From NCBI RefSeq assembly GCF_014205165.1, contig NZ_JACHMZ010000001.1, positions 372,001 through 436,000 on the forward strand: a stretch of 64,000 nt of DNA. The letters run 5' to 3'. The position numbers and the translations under genes are program-made. A model generated the notes under the pieces. The model did no database searches and had not been told where the DNA came from. It worked only from the letters and a program-made list of their open reading frames with translations. The stretch comes from Micromonospora carbonacea (lineage in GTDB: Bacteria > Actinomycetota > Actinomycetes > Mycobacteriales > Micromonosporaceae). Within the stretch, counting starts at the first letter, position 1; every line of letters starts with the position of its first letter. Of this stretch, positions 24,504 to 35,488 are shown piece by piece.

Positions 24504-25780
24504 ATCACCAGCGATCTCCCGCGTCCCGGTGCGGTGACGCGGTCGCCCCGGGGGGCCGGTCCCGCCGGTTCCTCCGTCGTGCCCCGGGCGTTCCCGGCCG
24601 GCGGCGGCCTGGGGCACCCGGTGCTGCCGCCCGGCGAGCGGCTGCGGGTGCTGCTGGTCGAGGACGACGAGGGCGACGCCTTCCTGGTCGGCGAGCTGCT
24701 CGCCGAGACCAACTCGTCGATCGACCTGCTCGTCGCGACCAGCCTGAGCGAGGCGCGGCAGCGGGTGACGGGCGTCGACTGCGTGCTGCTCGACCTCGGC
24801 CTGCCCGACGCGCAGGGGCTGGACGGGCTGCGTCAGGTGCTGGAGATGTCCAGCGGCGCCGCGGTCTGCGTGCTGACCGGGCGCTCCGACGAGCACCTGG
24901 GCATCGTCGCGGTCGCCGAGGGCGCGCAGGACTACCTGGTCAAGGGCCAGGTCGACGGGGTGCTGCTGACCCGGGCGCTGCGCTACGCGGTGGAGCGCAA
25001 GCGGGCCGACGTCAACGCGCGGCGGCTGCGCGAGGTGGAGCTGCGCCAGGCGGAGTCGGCCCGGTTGGAGCGCGGCCTGCTGCCCCAGCCGCTGATGTCG
25101 ACCGACGAGGTCGCGGTGCACACGTTCTACCGGCCCGGCCGGCACGCGGCGCTGATCGGTGGCGACTTCTACGACGTGGTGCAGACCCGCCCGGACCGGG
25201 TGGACCTGATCGTCGGCGACGTCTGCGGGCACGGCGTGGACGAGGCCGCGCTGGGGGTGGAGCTGCGGGTGGCGTGGCGGGCGCTCGTGCTGGCCGGGGT
25301 GCCCGACGACGAGGTGCTGCCGGCCCTGGAGCAGGTGCTGATGAGCGAGCGCCGGCTCCAGGAGATCTTCGCCACCGTGGCCACCGCCCGGCTCGACCTG
25401 GCCGGCAACGCCGCCACGGTGCGCCTCGCGGGGCATCCGCCGCCGCTGCTGCTGTCCCGGGGCAAGGTCGCGCCCGTGCCGGCGCCGGGCGGCCTGCTGC
25501 TGGGCGTCCGTCCCCGCCGTCCCGTGGCCTTCGACCTGGAGTTCGACACCGATGACTGGTCCCTGTTGATGTACACCGACGGCCTGATCGAGGGGCGGGT
25601 CGGCGACGGCGACGAGCGGCTCGACGTCCCCGGCCTGACCGAGCTGCTCAGCGACCGGGACAATCTCGCCGTGCCGCTGGCCGAGCTGCCGGCGTGGCTG
25701 GTCGGGCGGGCCGAGCAGATCAACGGCGGCCCGCTCGCCGACGACGTCGCCATGCTCCTGGTCACCCGGGGCGGTGGCCG

Positions 25781-25784
<4 letters not shown>
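24504..25784 (+). CDS. response regulator receiver fused to PP2C (SpoIIE-type) phosphatase; start at ATC or GTG 24534
   Basis: Phospho-regulated Ser/Thr phosphatase, about 416-426 residues. An excellent GGAAGGAG ends at 24497, but the codon at normal distance is ATC (24504-24506); the first ordinary start is GTG 24534, which has no ribosome site. Receiver domain: [11 protein letters not shown], phospho-acceptor Asp in [12 protein letters not shown] (D97 counted from the ATC), Lys in DYLVKGQ. Linker helix, then PP2[17 protein letters not shown] and [14 protein letters not shown] (metal Asp residues), YTDGLIEGR, and [11 protein letters not shown]. RsbU-like enzymes of this kind act in partner-switching pathways. 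It is coupled to the kinase gene by a GTGA overlap. Confidence 0.88.
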
Positions 25785-27594
<1,810 letters not shown>

Positions 27595-27598
<4 letters not shown>

Positions 27599-28047
27599 CC
27601 GCGCCCGCGGACGGCAAGAGCCCGATCGAGGTCCTGCTGGTCGAGGACGACCCCGGCGACGTCCTGATGACCCAGGAGGCGTTCGAGGAGCACAAGCTCC
27701 GCAACCGGCTGACCGTCGTCTCCGACGGCGCGGAGGCCCTGGCCTACCTGCGCCGCGAGGGCAAGTACGCGGACGCGGTGACACCGGACCTGGTCCTGCT
27801 CGACCTGAACCTGCCCCGCCGGGACGGCCGGGAGGTGCTGGAGGAGATAAAGCAGGACGAGCAGCTCTGCCGCATCCCGGTGGTGGTGCTGACCACCTCC
27901 CAGGCCGACGAGGACATCCTGCGCAGCTACCAGCTGCACGCGAACGCGTACGTCACGAAGCCGGTCGACTTCGAGCGGTTCATCGCGGTGGTCCGGCAGA
28001 TCGACGAGTTCTTCGTCAGCGTGGTGAAGTTGCCGCCGCGTGGCTGA
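27595..28047 (+). CDS. single-domain response regulator (Rcp1-like)
   Basis: 150-residue stand-alone receiver. Acidic pocket VEDDPGD (17-22), phospho-acceptor D70 in [13 protein letters not shown], Thr in VVVLTTSQ, Lys in AYVTKPVDF. The long insertion typical of Rcp1-type receivers ([10 protein letters not shown] before the Asp) is present. No output domain, so it acts through a protein partner, most likely the upstream kinase as phosphodonor and the receiver-phosphatase as pathway partner. ATGA overlap with the kinase. Confidence 0.92.
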
Positions 28048-28858
28048 CCTCACCGACACCCTGACCGACGACGTCGCCGAGCTGCTGCACCGGGCGGCGA
28101 CGGACGTCGTGCTGCCCCTGTTCCAGCAGCTCGACGACGGCGACGTGACGGAGAAGGCCCCCGGTGACCTGGTCACCATCGCCGACCAGCGGGCCGAGGA
28201 GCTGATCAGCGCCGCGCTGCGCCGGCTGCGCCCCGGCTCGGTGGTGGTCGGCGAGGAGGCGGTCGCCGACGACCCGGCCCTGCTCGGGCACCTGCGCGAC
28301 GGCGGGGACGTCTGGCTGGTCGACCCCGTCGACGGCACCGCCAACTTCGCCGCCGGCCGGCGCCCGTTCGCGCTGATGGTGGCGCTGCTGACCGGCGGCG
28401 AGCAGGTCGGCGCGTGGGTGCTCGACCCGCTGGGCGGGACGCTGGCCGTCGCCCGCGCGGGCCACGGCACGACGGTGAACGGCGCGCCGGTGCGCGTCGG
28501 CGACGCGGTGCCGCCACCGGGCGAGCTGCGCGGCACCGCGATGACCCAGTTCCTGCCACCGAAGCTGCGGCGGCGCGCCGAGGCCGGCGGGGAGCGCATC
28601 GGCGCGCTGCTGCCCGGCCAGCACTGCGCCGGTCGGGAATACCTCGACCTGCTCGTCGGCGAGCAGCAGTTCGTGCTCTTCTGGCGCACCCTGCCGTGGG
28701 ACCACGCCCCCGGGGCGCTGCTGGTCCGCGAGGCCGGCGGGGTGGCCCGCCGGTTCGACGGCAGCGACTACCACCCGGCCGAGGACGCGTCGGGGCTGCT
28801 GGTCGCCGTGAACGAGCGGGTGTGGGCCGAGGCCCGCGAGGCGTTGATCCTCGACTGA
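28040..28858 (+). CDS. inositol monophosphatase family protein
   Basis: 272 residues; magnesium-dependent phosphatase of the IMPase/CysQ/HisN superfamily. GTG 28040 overlaps the response regulator gene by 8 nt, so it is the last gene of the signalling operon. Metal and catalytic motifs: [12 protein letters not shown] (43-54), GEEAV (71-75), [11 protein letters not shown] (94-103) and [15 protein letters not shown] near residue 222. Substrate could be inositol phosphate, histidinol phosphate or a nucleotide; sequence alone does not decide. Its place in a two-component operon is unusual. Confidence 0.88.
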   Translation: MADLTDTLTDDVAELLHRAATDVVLPLFQQLDDGDVTEKAPGDLVTIADQRAEELISAALRRLRPGSVVVGEEAVADDPALLGHLRDGGDVWLVDPVDGTANFAAGRRPFALMVALLTGGEQVGAWVLDPLGGTLAVARAGHGTTVNGAPVRVGDAVPPPGELRGTAMTQFLPPKLRRRAEAGGERIGALLPGQHCAGREYLDLLVGEQQFVLFWRTLPWDHAPGALLVREAGGVARRFDGSDYHPAEDASGLLVAVNERVWAEAREALILD

Positions 28859-29003
28859 CATCCGTGGGAGCATCCGGCGGGGCGTCCGCCGCCGCCCGGT
28901 CCGGTATCCTGACCGGCGGTCTCCGCCAGCGGGCCGCCGCCCGGCGCCGGTGGGGGCCGCCGCGCGCCACCGGGAGCCGGTGGTCGAGGGAAGGGACGCC
29001 GAC

Positions 29004-30017
29004 GTGCCCAGGACCAGCCTCATCCGGCGTCGCGGCCGGGGGCCGCTGACCGTGCTGCTCGTCGCCGTGGCGCTGCTGCTCGGCGTGGGCGCCGGGCCGG
29101 CCGCCGCCGAACCCAACGAGGGCGGCACGAAGAAGCTGCGCGAGGCGCTGGAGTCCGCGGCCAAGGGGCACATCGAGGCCAAGGCGAAGCTCGACAACTC
29201 CAAGCGCCGGCAGCAGCTGCTCACCGCCCAGCTCAAGACCGTCGAGACCCGGCTGGCGGGGCTGACCGCACAGGTCGGCGAGGTGGCCGCGCAGTCCTAC
29301 CGGCTGGGGCGGATGACCGCGCCGGCGCTGCTCATCCAGTCGGTCTCCCCGGAGGCGTTCCTCAACCGCGCCGCCGAGCTGGACGTGATGGCCCAGCGGG
29401 ACAGCCGCCGGCTGCGCGAGCTGATCGACACCCGGGACGAGGCGAACCGCGCCAAGATCGCCATCGACGCGGAGGTGCGGGAGCAGCAGAAGCAACTCGC
29501 GGCGCTGGCCAAGAAGAAGCGGGAGGCCGAGACGGCGCTCGCGGCGGTCAGCTCCGGCGGCGGCTCCGGGTTCGGCGGCGGTTCCGCCTCGGCCAAGCCG
29601 GCCCCGCGCAACTCCGACGGCAGTTGGCCGTCCGAGTCCTGCTCGGTCAACGACCCGACCACCTCCGGCTGCATCACCCCACGCACCCTGCACGCCCTCC
29701 AGCAGGCCAAGGCCGCCGGCTACAAGCGGTACGTCTCCTGCTACCGCAGCGGCGGCAGCGGCGAGCACCCCAAGGGCCGGGCCTGCGACTTCTCCGCCGC
29801 CACCAACGGCTTCAAGGACGAGACGGCCACCGGCGGCGACAAGGCGTACGGCGACAGCCTGGCCAACTACTTCAAGAACAACGCCAGCCGTCTCGGCGTG
29901 CTCTACGTGATCTGGTACCGGCAGATCTGGATGCCGAACACCGGGTGGCGGGCGTACAGCGGCAGCGGCAGCCCCGCCGCCGACCACACGAACCATGTTC
30001 ATCTCTCGATGTACTGA
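29004..30017 (+). CDS. secreted coiled-coil protein with ARB_07466-like C-terminal domain
   Basis: 337 residues from GTG 29004, with GAGGGAAGGGA about 8 nt upstream. Signal peptide with basic start and TVLLVAVALLLGVGAGPAAA (cleavage near residue 35). A long coiled coil follows (about 40-185: KLREALESAAKGHIEAKAKL ... EVREQQKQLAALAKKKREAE), as in PcsB/RipC-type cell-wall hydrolase regulators. After a Gly/Ser linker, the C-terminal ~120 residues (SCSVNDPTTSGCITPRTLHA ... HTNHVHLSMY) match the ARB_07466-like domain, related to D,D-carboxypeptidase-like zinc folds; HPKGRACDF and the terminal HxHxS-like NHVHLSMY give possible metal ligands. Likely a cell-wall remodelling factor. Confidence 0.85.
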   Translation: MPRTSLIRRRGRGPLTVLLVAVALLLGVGAGPAAAEPNEGGTKKLREALESAAKGHIEAKAKLDNSKRRQQLLTAQLKTVETRLAGLTAQVGEVAAQSYRLGRMTAPALLIQSVSPEAFLNRAAELDVMAQRDSRRLRELIDTRDEANRAKIAIDAEVREQQKQLAALAKKKREAETALAAVSSGGGSGFGGGSASAKPAPRNSDGSWPSESCSVNDPTTSGCITPRTLHALQQAKAAGYKRYVSCYRSGGSGEHPKGRACDFSAATNGFKDETATGGDKAYGDSLANYFKNNASRLGVLYVIWYRQIWMPNTGWRAYSGSGSPAADHTNHVHLSMY

Positions 30018-30053
30018 CCCGGGGACCCAGCTTCGCTGCGTACCATCGCGACG

Positions 30054-31628
30054 GTGAGCAGCTCATCGTCGTCCGCCGCCGTCGCGCCGGCGCGGCCCGC
30101 GCCGCCTGACGCCCGCGCCCTGCCCAACGGGCTCGCCGCGTTCCTGGTCTTCTTCTCCAGCGGGGCGGTGCTCGTGCTGGAGACCGTCGCGCTGCGCCTC
30201 GTCGGCCCCTACGTCGGGGTCACCCTCGAAGTGACCAGCTCCGTCATCGGCATCGCGCTGGGCGCGATCGCGTACGGGGCGTGGACCGGCGGGTGGCTGG
30301 CCGACCGGCGGGACCCGCGCGCCCTGATCGCCCCGGCGCTGGTGCTGGCCGGCATCGCCACCGCCGTCACCCTCCCCGTCGTCCGGTACGCGGGCGAGGT
30401 GCTGCGCGGCGGGGCGGCCAGCGCCGTGCTGCTGCTCACCGCGCTTGCCGTGTTCGTGCCGGCGGCGCTGCTCGCGGCGGTCACCCCGCTCGTGGTGAAG
30501 CTCCAGCTCGCCGACCTGCGCCGCACCGGGCAGGTCGTCGGCCGGCTCTCCGGCGTCGGCACGCTGGGCGGCATCACGGCCACCCTGCTGACCGGCTTCG
30601 TGCTCGTCGCGGCGCTGCCCAGCAGCGTCATCCTGCTCGCCCTCGCCGTGCTGCTCGGCGGCACCGGGCTGGGGCTCGGCGCGTACCTGCACCGGCAGGG
30701 GCGGGCGGGGCTGGCCGGGGCGGGGACGGGGCTGCCCGGCCCGGTCCGGACGAAGGCCGTCCTCGCGGTGCTCGGGCTGGCCGGGGCGGGGCTGACCACC
30801 GTCGCCCCGAACCCGTGCGACGTGGAGACGGCGTACCACTGCGCGTCGGTGGAGACCGATCCCGGCCGGCCGTCCGGGCGCACGCTGCTGCTCAACTCCG
30901 CCCAGCACTCGTACGTCGACCTGGCCGACCCCACCCACCTGGAGTACGCGTACACGCAGTGGATCGGCGCGGCGGCCGACGTGGCCGCCCCCGCCGGGCA
31001 ACGGCTGGACGCCCTGCACCTGGGCGGCGGCGGCTTCACCGTGCCGCGCTACCTGACCGCCACCCGGCCCGGCACCGACAACGCGGTCTTCGAGATCGAC
31101 GGCGGCCTCGTCGAGCTGGACCGCCGGGAGCTGGGCGTGCGCCCCGGGCCGGACCTGCGCATCGAGGCCGGCGACGCCCGGGTGCTGCTCGACGCGGAGC
31201 CCGCCGACAGCCGTGACCTGGTGGTCGGCGACGCGTTCGGGCACCTCGTGGTGCCGTGGCACCTGGCCACCCGGGAGATGGCCGCCGGGATCAACCGGGT
31301 GCTGCGCCCCGGCGGGATCTACGTGCAGAACGTCATCGACTACCCGCCCGGCCGGTTCGTCCGCAGCGAGGTGGCCACCGTCGCCGCCGCGTTCCGGCAC
31401 GTCGCCCTGGTCGCCCCGCCCGACGCGGTCGCCGGCCGGACCGGCGCGAACTTCCTCATCGTCGCCTCCGACGAGCCGCTGCCGCTGGCCCCGCTCGCGC
31501 AGCGGATCAACGCGCTGCCCGAGGCGGCGATCGTGCTCGCCGGCGACGTGCTGGCGTCCTTCGTCGGCGACGCGCTGGTGCTCACCGACGACTACGCGCC
31601 CGTGGACCAACTGCTCGCGACCGCCTGA
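30054..31628 (+). CDS. membrane protein with spermidine-synthase-like domain
   Basis: 524 residues from GTG 30054. The N-terminal ~200 residues form about seven membrane segments (FLVFFSSGAVLVLETVALRL, IGIALGAIAYGAWTGGWLAD, etc.). The C-terminal half is a spermidine-synthase/methyltransferase Rossmann fold: NSAQHSYVDL, LHLGGGGFTVPRYL (SAM-type glycine loop), FEIDGGLVELDRRELG, IEAGDARVLL, GIYVQNVIDYPP. Such fused membrane proteins are common in actinobacteria and are annotated fused MFS/spermidine synthase, but polyamine synthesis has not been shown for most of them. Directly followed by the kinase gene 70 bp downstream. Confidence 0.85.
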   Translation: MSSSSSSAAVAPARPAPPDARALPNGLAAFLVFFSSGAVLVLETVALRLVGPYVGVTLEVTSSVIGIALGAIAYGAWTGGWLADRRDPRALIAPALVLAGIATAVTLPVVRYAGEVLRGGAASAVLLLTALAVFVPAALLAAVTPLVVKLQLADLRRTGQVVGRLSGVGTLGGITATLLTGFVLVAALPSSVILLALAVLLGGTGLGLGAYLHRQGRAGLAGAGTGLPGPVRTKAVLAVLGLAGAGLTTVAPNPCDVETAYHCASVETDPGRPSGRTLLLNSAQHSYVDLADPTHLEYAYTQWIGAAADVAAPAGQRLDALHLGGGGFTVPRYLTATRPGTDNAVFEIDGGLVELDRRELGVRPGPDLRIEAGDARVLLDAEPADSRDLVVGDAFGHLVVPWHLATREMAAGINRVLRPGGIYVQNVIDYPPGRFVRSEVATVAAAFRHVALVAPPDAVAGRTGANFLIVASDEPLPLAPLAQRINALPEAAIVLAGDVLASFVGDALVLTDDYAPVDQLLATA

Positions 31629-31698
31629 AAGGGTGAAACCCTGACCGATTCTGACCGTGCGGGGTTAGGACGGCGCGGGTCGGGCAAAACCTCCGACC

Positions 31699-33384
31699 AT
31701 GGGTGGAGCGGTCCGTAACGGCGCGCAGCTCCTCGGTGAGCGCTACCGGCTCGTCGAGCAGCTCGGCGCGGGCGGCATGTCCGTCGTGTGGCGCGGCTAC
31801 GACGAGGTGCTGGGCCGGCAGGTCGCGGTGAAGGTGCTCGCCTCCCGGCTGGCCAGCGACCGGGCGTTCCGGCACCGGCTCCGCGCCGAGGCCCAGGCCG
31901 CCGCCCGGCTCTGCCACCCCAACATCACCAACGTGTACGACTACGGCGAGTCCGAGCAGGTCGGGCTGACCGTCCCGTACGTCGTCATGGAGCTGGTCGA
32001 CGGCGGGCCGCTGAGCGCCCGGCTCGGCCGCGACGGGACGCTGCCCTGGCGGGAGGCCGTGACCATCGGCGCGGAGGTGACCTCGGCGCTGGCCACCGCC
32101 CACGCCCGGGGGGTGGTGCACCGCGACGTGACCCCGGGCAACGTCATGCTCACCTCCACCGGCGTGAAGGTCGTCGACTTCGGCATCTCGGCGCTGGCCG
32201 GGGAGAGCGAGAAGGGCGCGGACGGCACGCTGCTCGGCACCCCCGCCTACCTGGCCCCGGAGCGGCTGGACAACGGCCAGGTCTCCCCGGCCACCGACGT
32301 GTACGCCCTCGGCCTGCTGCTCTACCGGATGCTCACCGGCCGGCTGCCGTGGCAGGCGAGCACCACCACCCAGATGCTGCGCGCCCACATGTACGCCGAG
32401 CCCGAGCCGATGCCGGACGTGTCGGGGCTGCCCGCCGAGGTGGCCGGGCTGGTGCACCGCTGCCTGGCCAAGCGCCCCGAGGACCGGCCGGTGACCGCCG
32501 AGGTGGCCCGCACCCTCGCCGGGGCCGCCGGGATGCTCGCCACGGTCACGGTGCCGTCCGCGCCGTCCGGCGGCGACCCGGCCCGGCTCGACCCGGACGT
32601 GCTCGCCAACGCCGGCACCACGATCCTGCCCTGGTCGACGGAGACCGGCGCGCTGCCCTTCCCGGGCCGCACCCGCACCCGGCGGGCGGTGGTCCGGCGG
32701 CGGCGGGTCGAGGCGGGGGTGGCGGCGGCCGGCCTGGTGGCGGTGACCGCGACGATGTGGGGGCTGACGTCCCGCAGCCCGGCCAGCGGCGGCATCGACC
32801 GGCCCATCGAGGCCCGGATGGGGCTGACCGGGCCGCCGCCCTGCGCCGTCGACTACGCGCTGCGCAAGGACTCCGGGAAGGACTTCACCGCCGAGCTGAC
32901 CCTCACCAACACCTCCGAACGGGAGCTGCGCGACTGGACGATGAGCTTCGCGTTCCCCGGCCAGCAGACCGTGACGAAGACCGACCCGGCGGTACGCCAG
33001 CAGGGGCGCACGGTCGAGGTGCGTCCCGCCGCCGGGCAGCCCGCGCTGGCACCCGGAGCGGCCCGCAAGGTCGCCCTGACCGGCCGGTACACCGGCACGA
33101 ACCCGCTGCCGCTGGAGTTCCGCCTCGGCGACGCCGAGTGCCGGGTACGCGTCTCCGGCGTCGCCGGGACCGTGCCCACCGTCAAGCCGACCGCCAAGCC
33201 GACGAAGGCCCCGGCGAAGCCCGCCACGAAGAAGGCCACGGTCGCGAAGGCCGGCGGCCCCGGCGGTGGGAACAGCGGCGCGGGCGGCGGCGCGAAGGCC
33301 CAGCCGGACAAGCCACCGAAGCCCGGCCCGCCCGACAAGCCCGCTCCGCCCCGCAAGCCCGGCCCGTCCGGCAAGGGCAAGTAG
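31699..33384 (+). CDS. Ser/Thr protein kinase with one membrane segment and CBM2-like extracellular domain
   Basis: 561-residue transmembrane kinase. Kinase domain 16-270: glycine loop LGAGGMSVV, catalytic Lys K45 (QVAVKVL), HRDVTPGN (141-148) in place of the common HRDLKPxN, DFG at 160-162, GTPAYLAPE. One membrane segment at 338-357. Outside, residues 381-486 look like a family 2 carbohydrate-binding module: first Cys C382, LTLTNTSERELRDWTMSFAF with W413, ALAPGAARKVALTGRYTG, and last Cys C481, the two cysteines placed as in the CBM2 disulfide. A Lys/Pro/Ala-rich wall-spanning tail ends the protein. PASTA repeats, the usual sensor of such kinases, are absent. Possible polysaccharide sensor. 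Confidence 0.9.
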   Translation: MGGAVRNGAQLLGERYRLVEQLGAGGMSVVWRGYDEVLGRQVAVKVLASRLASDRAFRHRLRAEAQAAARLCHPNITNVYDYGESEQVGLTVPYVVMELVDGGPLSARLGRDGTLPWREAVTIGAEVTSALATAHARGVVHRDVTPGNVMLTSTGVKVVDFGISALAGESEKGADGTLLGTPAYLAPERLDNGQVSPATDVYALGLLLYRMLTGRLPWQASTTTQMLRAHMYAEPEPMPDVSGLPAEVAGLVHRCLAKRPEDRPVTAEVARTLAGAAGMLATVTVPSAPSGGDPARLDPDVLANAGTTILPWSTETGALPFPGRTRTRRAVVRRRRVEAGVAAAGLVAVTATMWGLTSRSPASGGIDRPIEARMGLTGPPPCAVDYALRKDSGKDFTAELTLTNTSERELRDWTMSFAFPGQQTVTKTDPAVRQQGRTVEVRPAAGQPALAPGAARKVALTGRYTGTNPLPLEFRLGDAECRVRVSGVAGTVPTVKPTAKPTKAPAKPATKKATVAKAGGPGGGNSGAGGGAKAQPDKPPKPGPPDKPAPPRKPGPSGKGK

Positions 33385-33390
33385 CTCGGC

Positions 33391-34059
33391 TCAGCTCAGC
33401 TCGGCGAAGCGCTGCACCTGGGCGATGCTGCCCTCCACGATCAGCACGCTGCCGGGGGTGAGGACGGTGCCCGGGTCGGCGTACCGGAACCGCTCGCCGG
33501 GCAGCTTCGCCCCGACCACCATCACCCCGTAGCGGTCCGCCGGGGCCAGCTCGCGCAGCGGTCGCCCGACCAGCGCGTCCGGCACCCGCACCTTGGCGAT
33601 GGCGAAGTCGTCGCCGAACTCGATGAAGTCGAGCATCTTGCTGATGATCAGGTGCGCCACCCGCTCGCCGGTCTCCGCCTCCGGGAAGATCACGTGGCGG
33701 GCGCCGACCGAGCCGAGGATCTTCGCGTGCTTGTCCGAGGTGGCCCGCGCCCAGATCTCCGGCACGCCCAGCTCGGCCAGCCCGAGGACGGTCAGCACGC
33801 TCGCCTCCACGGACGCGCCGATCGCCACGACCACGCGCGGGAAGTCCGTCACGCCGAGCTGCCGCAGCGCCCCCTCCTCGGTCGCGTCGGCCTGCACCAC
33901 CCGGTCCAGGTACGGCGACCAGCGCTGCACCCGTTCGCCGCTGCGGTCGATGGCCAGCACCTCGTGGCCGAGCTGGGTCAGTGAGCTGGCCAGGTGGCAG
34001 CCGAACCGGCCCAGCCCGATCACCGCGACGCCCCCGCCGTCCGTGTTCCTAGCCGACAA
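33391..34059 (-). CDS. ktrA: potassium uptake regulatory subunit, TrkA/KtrA family
   Basis: 222-residue cytoplasmic gating ring protein of the Ktr potassium channel. RCK_N Rossmann fold: VAVIGLGRFGCHLA (11-24), acidic end of strand 2 in LAIDRSGERV, VVQADATEEGAL. RCK_C from about residue 135 (IAKVRVPDALVGRPLREL). It starts at TTG 34059, inside the end of the ktrB gene; the ribosome site GGAGGAG is made by ktrB codons for the EEQ near its C-terminus, so the two are translationally coupled. Convergent with the kinase gene, 6 bp apart. Confidence 0.92.
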   Translation of the reverse strand: MSARNTDGGGVAVIGLGRFGCHLASSLTQLGHEVLAIDRSGERVQRWSPYLDRVVQADATEEGALRQLGVTDFPRVVVAIGASVEASVLTVLGLAELGVPEIWARATSDKHAKILGSVGARHVIFPEAETGERVAHLIISKMLDFIEFGDDFAIAKVRVPDALVGRPLRELAPADRYGVMVVGAKLPGERFRYADPGTVLTPGSVLIVEGSIAQVQRFAELS

Positions 34060-35383
34060 TGGGTTGCTCCTCCGGGTAGCGGTACAGCCGTCGTCGGGTG
34101 TTCAACGCGATCGCCGACCCGAGGGTGAGCGGCCCGACCCGACCGACGTACATGAGGACGGTCAGCACGAGCTGGCCCGGCTCGGGGACGGTCGACGCGA
34201 CGCCGGTGGAGAGTCCGGTGGTGCTGAACGCCGAGGTCACCTCGAACAGCGCCAGGTGGTAGGCCAGCCCCTCGGTGAGCAGCAGCAGGACGACCGTGCC
34301 GCCGACCACCAGCGCGACGCTGAGCAGGGCGACGGTCAGCGCCTGCCGCAGGCTCGCGGTGGACACCCGCCGCCGGCCCACGATGACGTCCGGCTCGCCG
34401 CGCAGCTCCGCCCAGATGGCGAAGCCGAGCAGGAAGAACGTGGCGACCTTGATCCCGCCCGCCGTGCTGGCGCTGCCGCCGCCGATGAACATCAGCGTGA
34501 TCAGCAGCGGGACGCTCTCCTCGTCCAGGCCCGCCGGGTCGAGGACGGCGAACCCGCCGGTGCGGATCACCGCGCTCTGGGTGAAGGTGGCCAGCACCTT
34601 GCCGGCGACGTCGTACCCGCCGACGGTGCGCGGGTCGGGCCATTCGGCGGCGAGCAGCCCGAGGAAGCCGACGAGGAGCAGCACCGCGCTGCCCCACACG
34701 GTGAGCTTGGTGGCGATCGCCCAGCGGCCCGGCGTCCGCCACTCCCGCGACGCCTCGAACAGCGCGGGGAAGCCCAGCCCGCCGACGATCGTGCCGAACG
34801 CGATCGGCAGGCAGATCCACGGGTCCCGGGCGAACCCGACGAGGCTGTCGGTGAAGAGCGCGAAGCCGCCGTTGTTGAACCCCTGCACGGCGTGGAAGAA
34901 GCCGTACCAGAGGGCCCGGCCCGGCGGGTAGCCGTAGCCGAGCCAGAACCGGCCGGCGAGGACGGCGGTCATGGCCAGCTCGAAACCGGCCATGGTGGCC
35001 GCGATCCGCAGCAGCAGCCCGCGGACGTCGCCGATGCCGAACTCGGCGGTCTCGGCCTGCACCAGCAGCCGGTTGCGCAGCCCGAGCTGCCGGGCGACCA
35101 CGAGCACCACCAGGGTCGCGCCGCTGAGGATGCCGAACCCGCCGACCTGGGTCAGCACGGTGATCATCACCAGCCCGAACCCGTTCCAGTACGTCGGGGT
35201 GTCGACGACGGACAGCCCGGTGACCGAGACCGCCGAGGTGGCCGTGAAGAACGCCGTGCTGAACGGAGTGAACCGGTGCGCGCTGGTCGCCGCCGGCAGC
35301 ATCAGCGCGCCGGTGCCGAGCAGGATCACCGCCAGGAACCCGAACGGCACCAGCCGCACGGGGTGACGGAGAAACCGGCGCAC
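34049..35383 (-). CDS. ktrB: potassium uptake membrane subunit, TrkH/KtrB family
   Basis: 444-residue membrane channel subunit that carries potassium (and sodium, in KtrB types). GTG 35383 with GGAAG upstream is used; the longer frame reaches into the opposite-strand phosphodiesterase gene. The four pore loops each have the selectivity Gly: TSAVSVTGLS, QGFNNGGFAL, AVIRTGGF, SAFSTTGLS. About eight membrane segments. It forms one operon with ktrA; the intergenic start region is shared with the divergent glycerophosphodiesterase (105 bp). Confidence 0.93.
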   Translation of the reverse strand: MRRFLRHPVRLVPFGFLAVILLGTGALMLPAATSAHRFTPFSTAFFTATSAVSVTGLSVVDTPTYWNGFGLVMITVLTQVGGFGILSGATLVVLVVARQLGLRNRLLVQAETAEFGIGDVRGLLLRIAATMAGFELAMTAVLAGRFWLGYGYPPGRALWYGFFHAVQGFNNGGFALFTDSLVGFARDPWICLPIAFGTIVGGLGFPALFEASREWRTPGRWAIATKLTVWGSAVLLLVGFLGLLAAEWPDPRTVGGYDVAGKVLATFTQSAVIRTGGFAVLDPAGLDEESVPLLITLMFIGGGSASTAGGIKVATFFLLGFAIWAELRGEPDVIVGRRRVSTASLRQALTVALLSVALVVGGTVVLLLLTEGLAYHLALFEVTSAFSTTGLSTGVASTVPEPGQLVLTVLMYVGRVGPLTLGSAIALNTRRRLYRYPEEQPIVG

Positions 35384-35488
35384 CAGACAATCTTCCGTTC
35401 CCCGCCGACCGCCGGTGCCGAAACGGCCATCTACCGGCCAACCGCCCCCGGTCTGCTGGGCGCGTTCCCTCGACGACAGGAGACGGCG

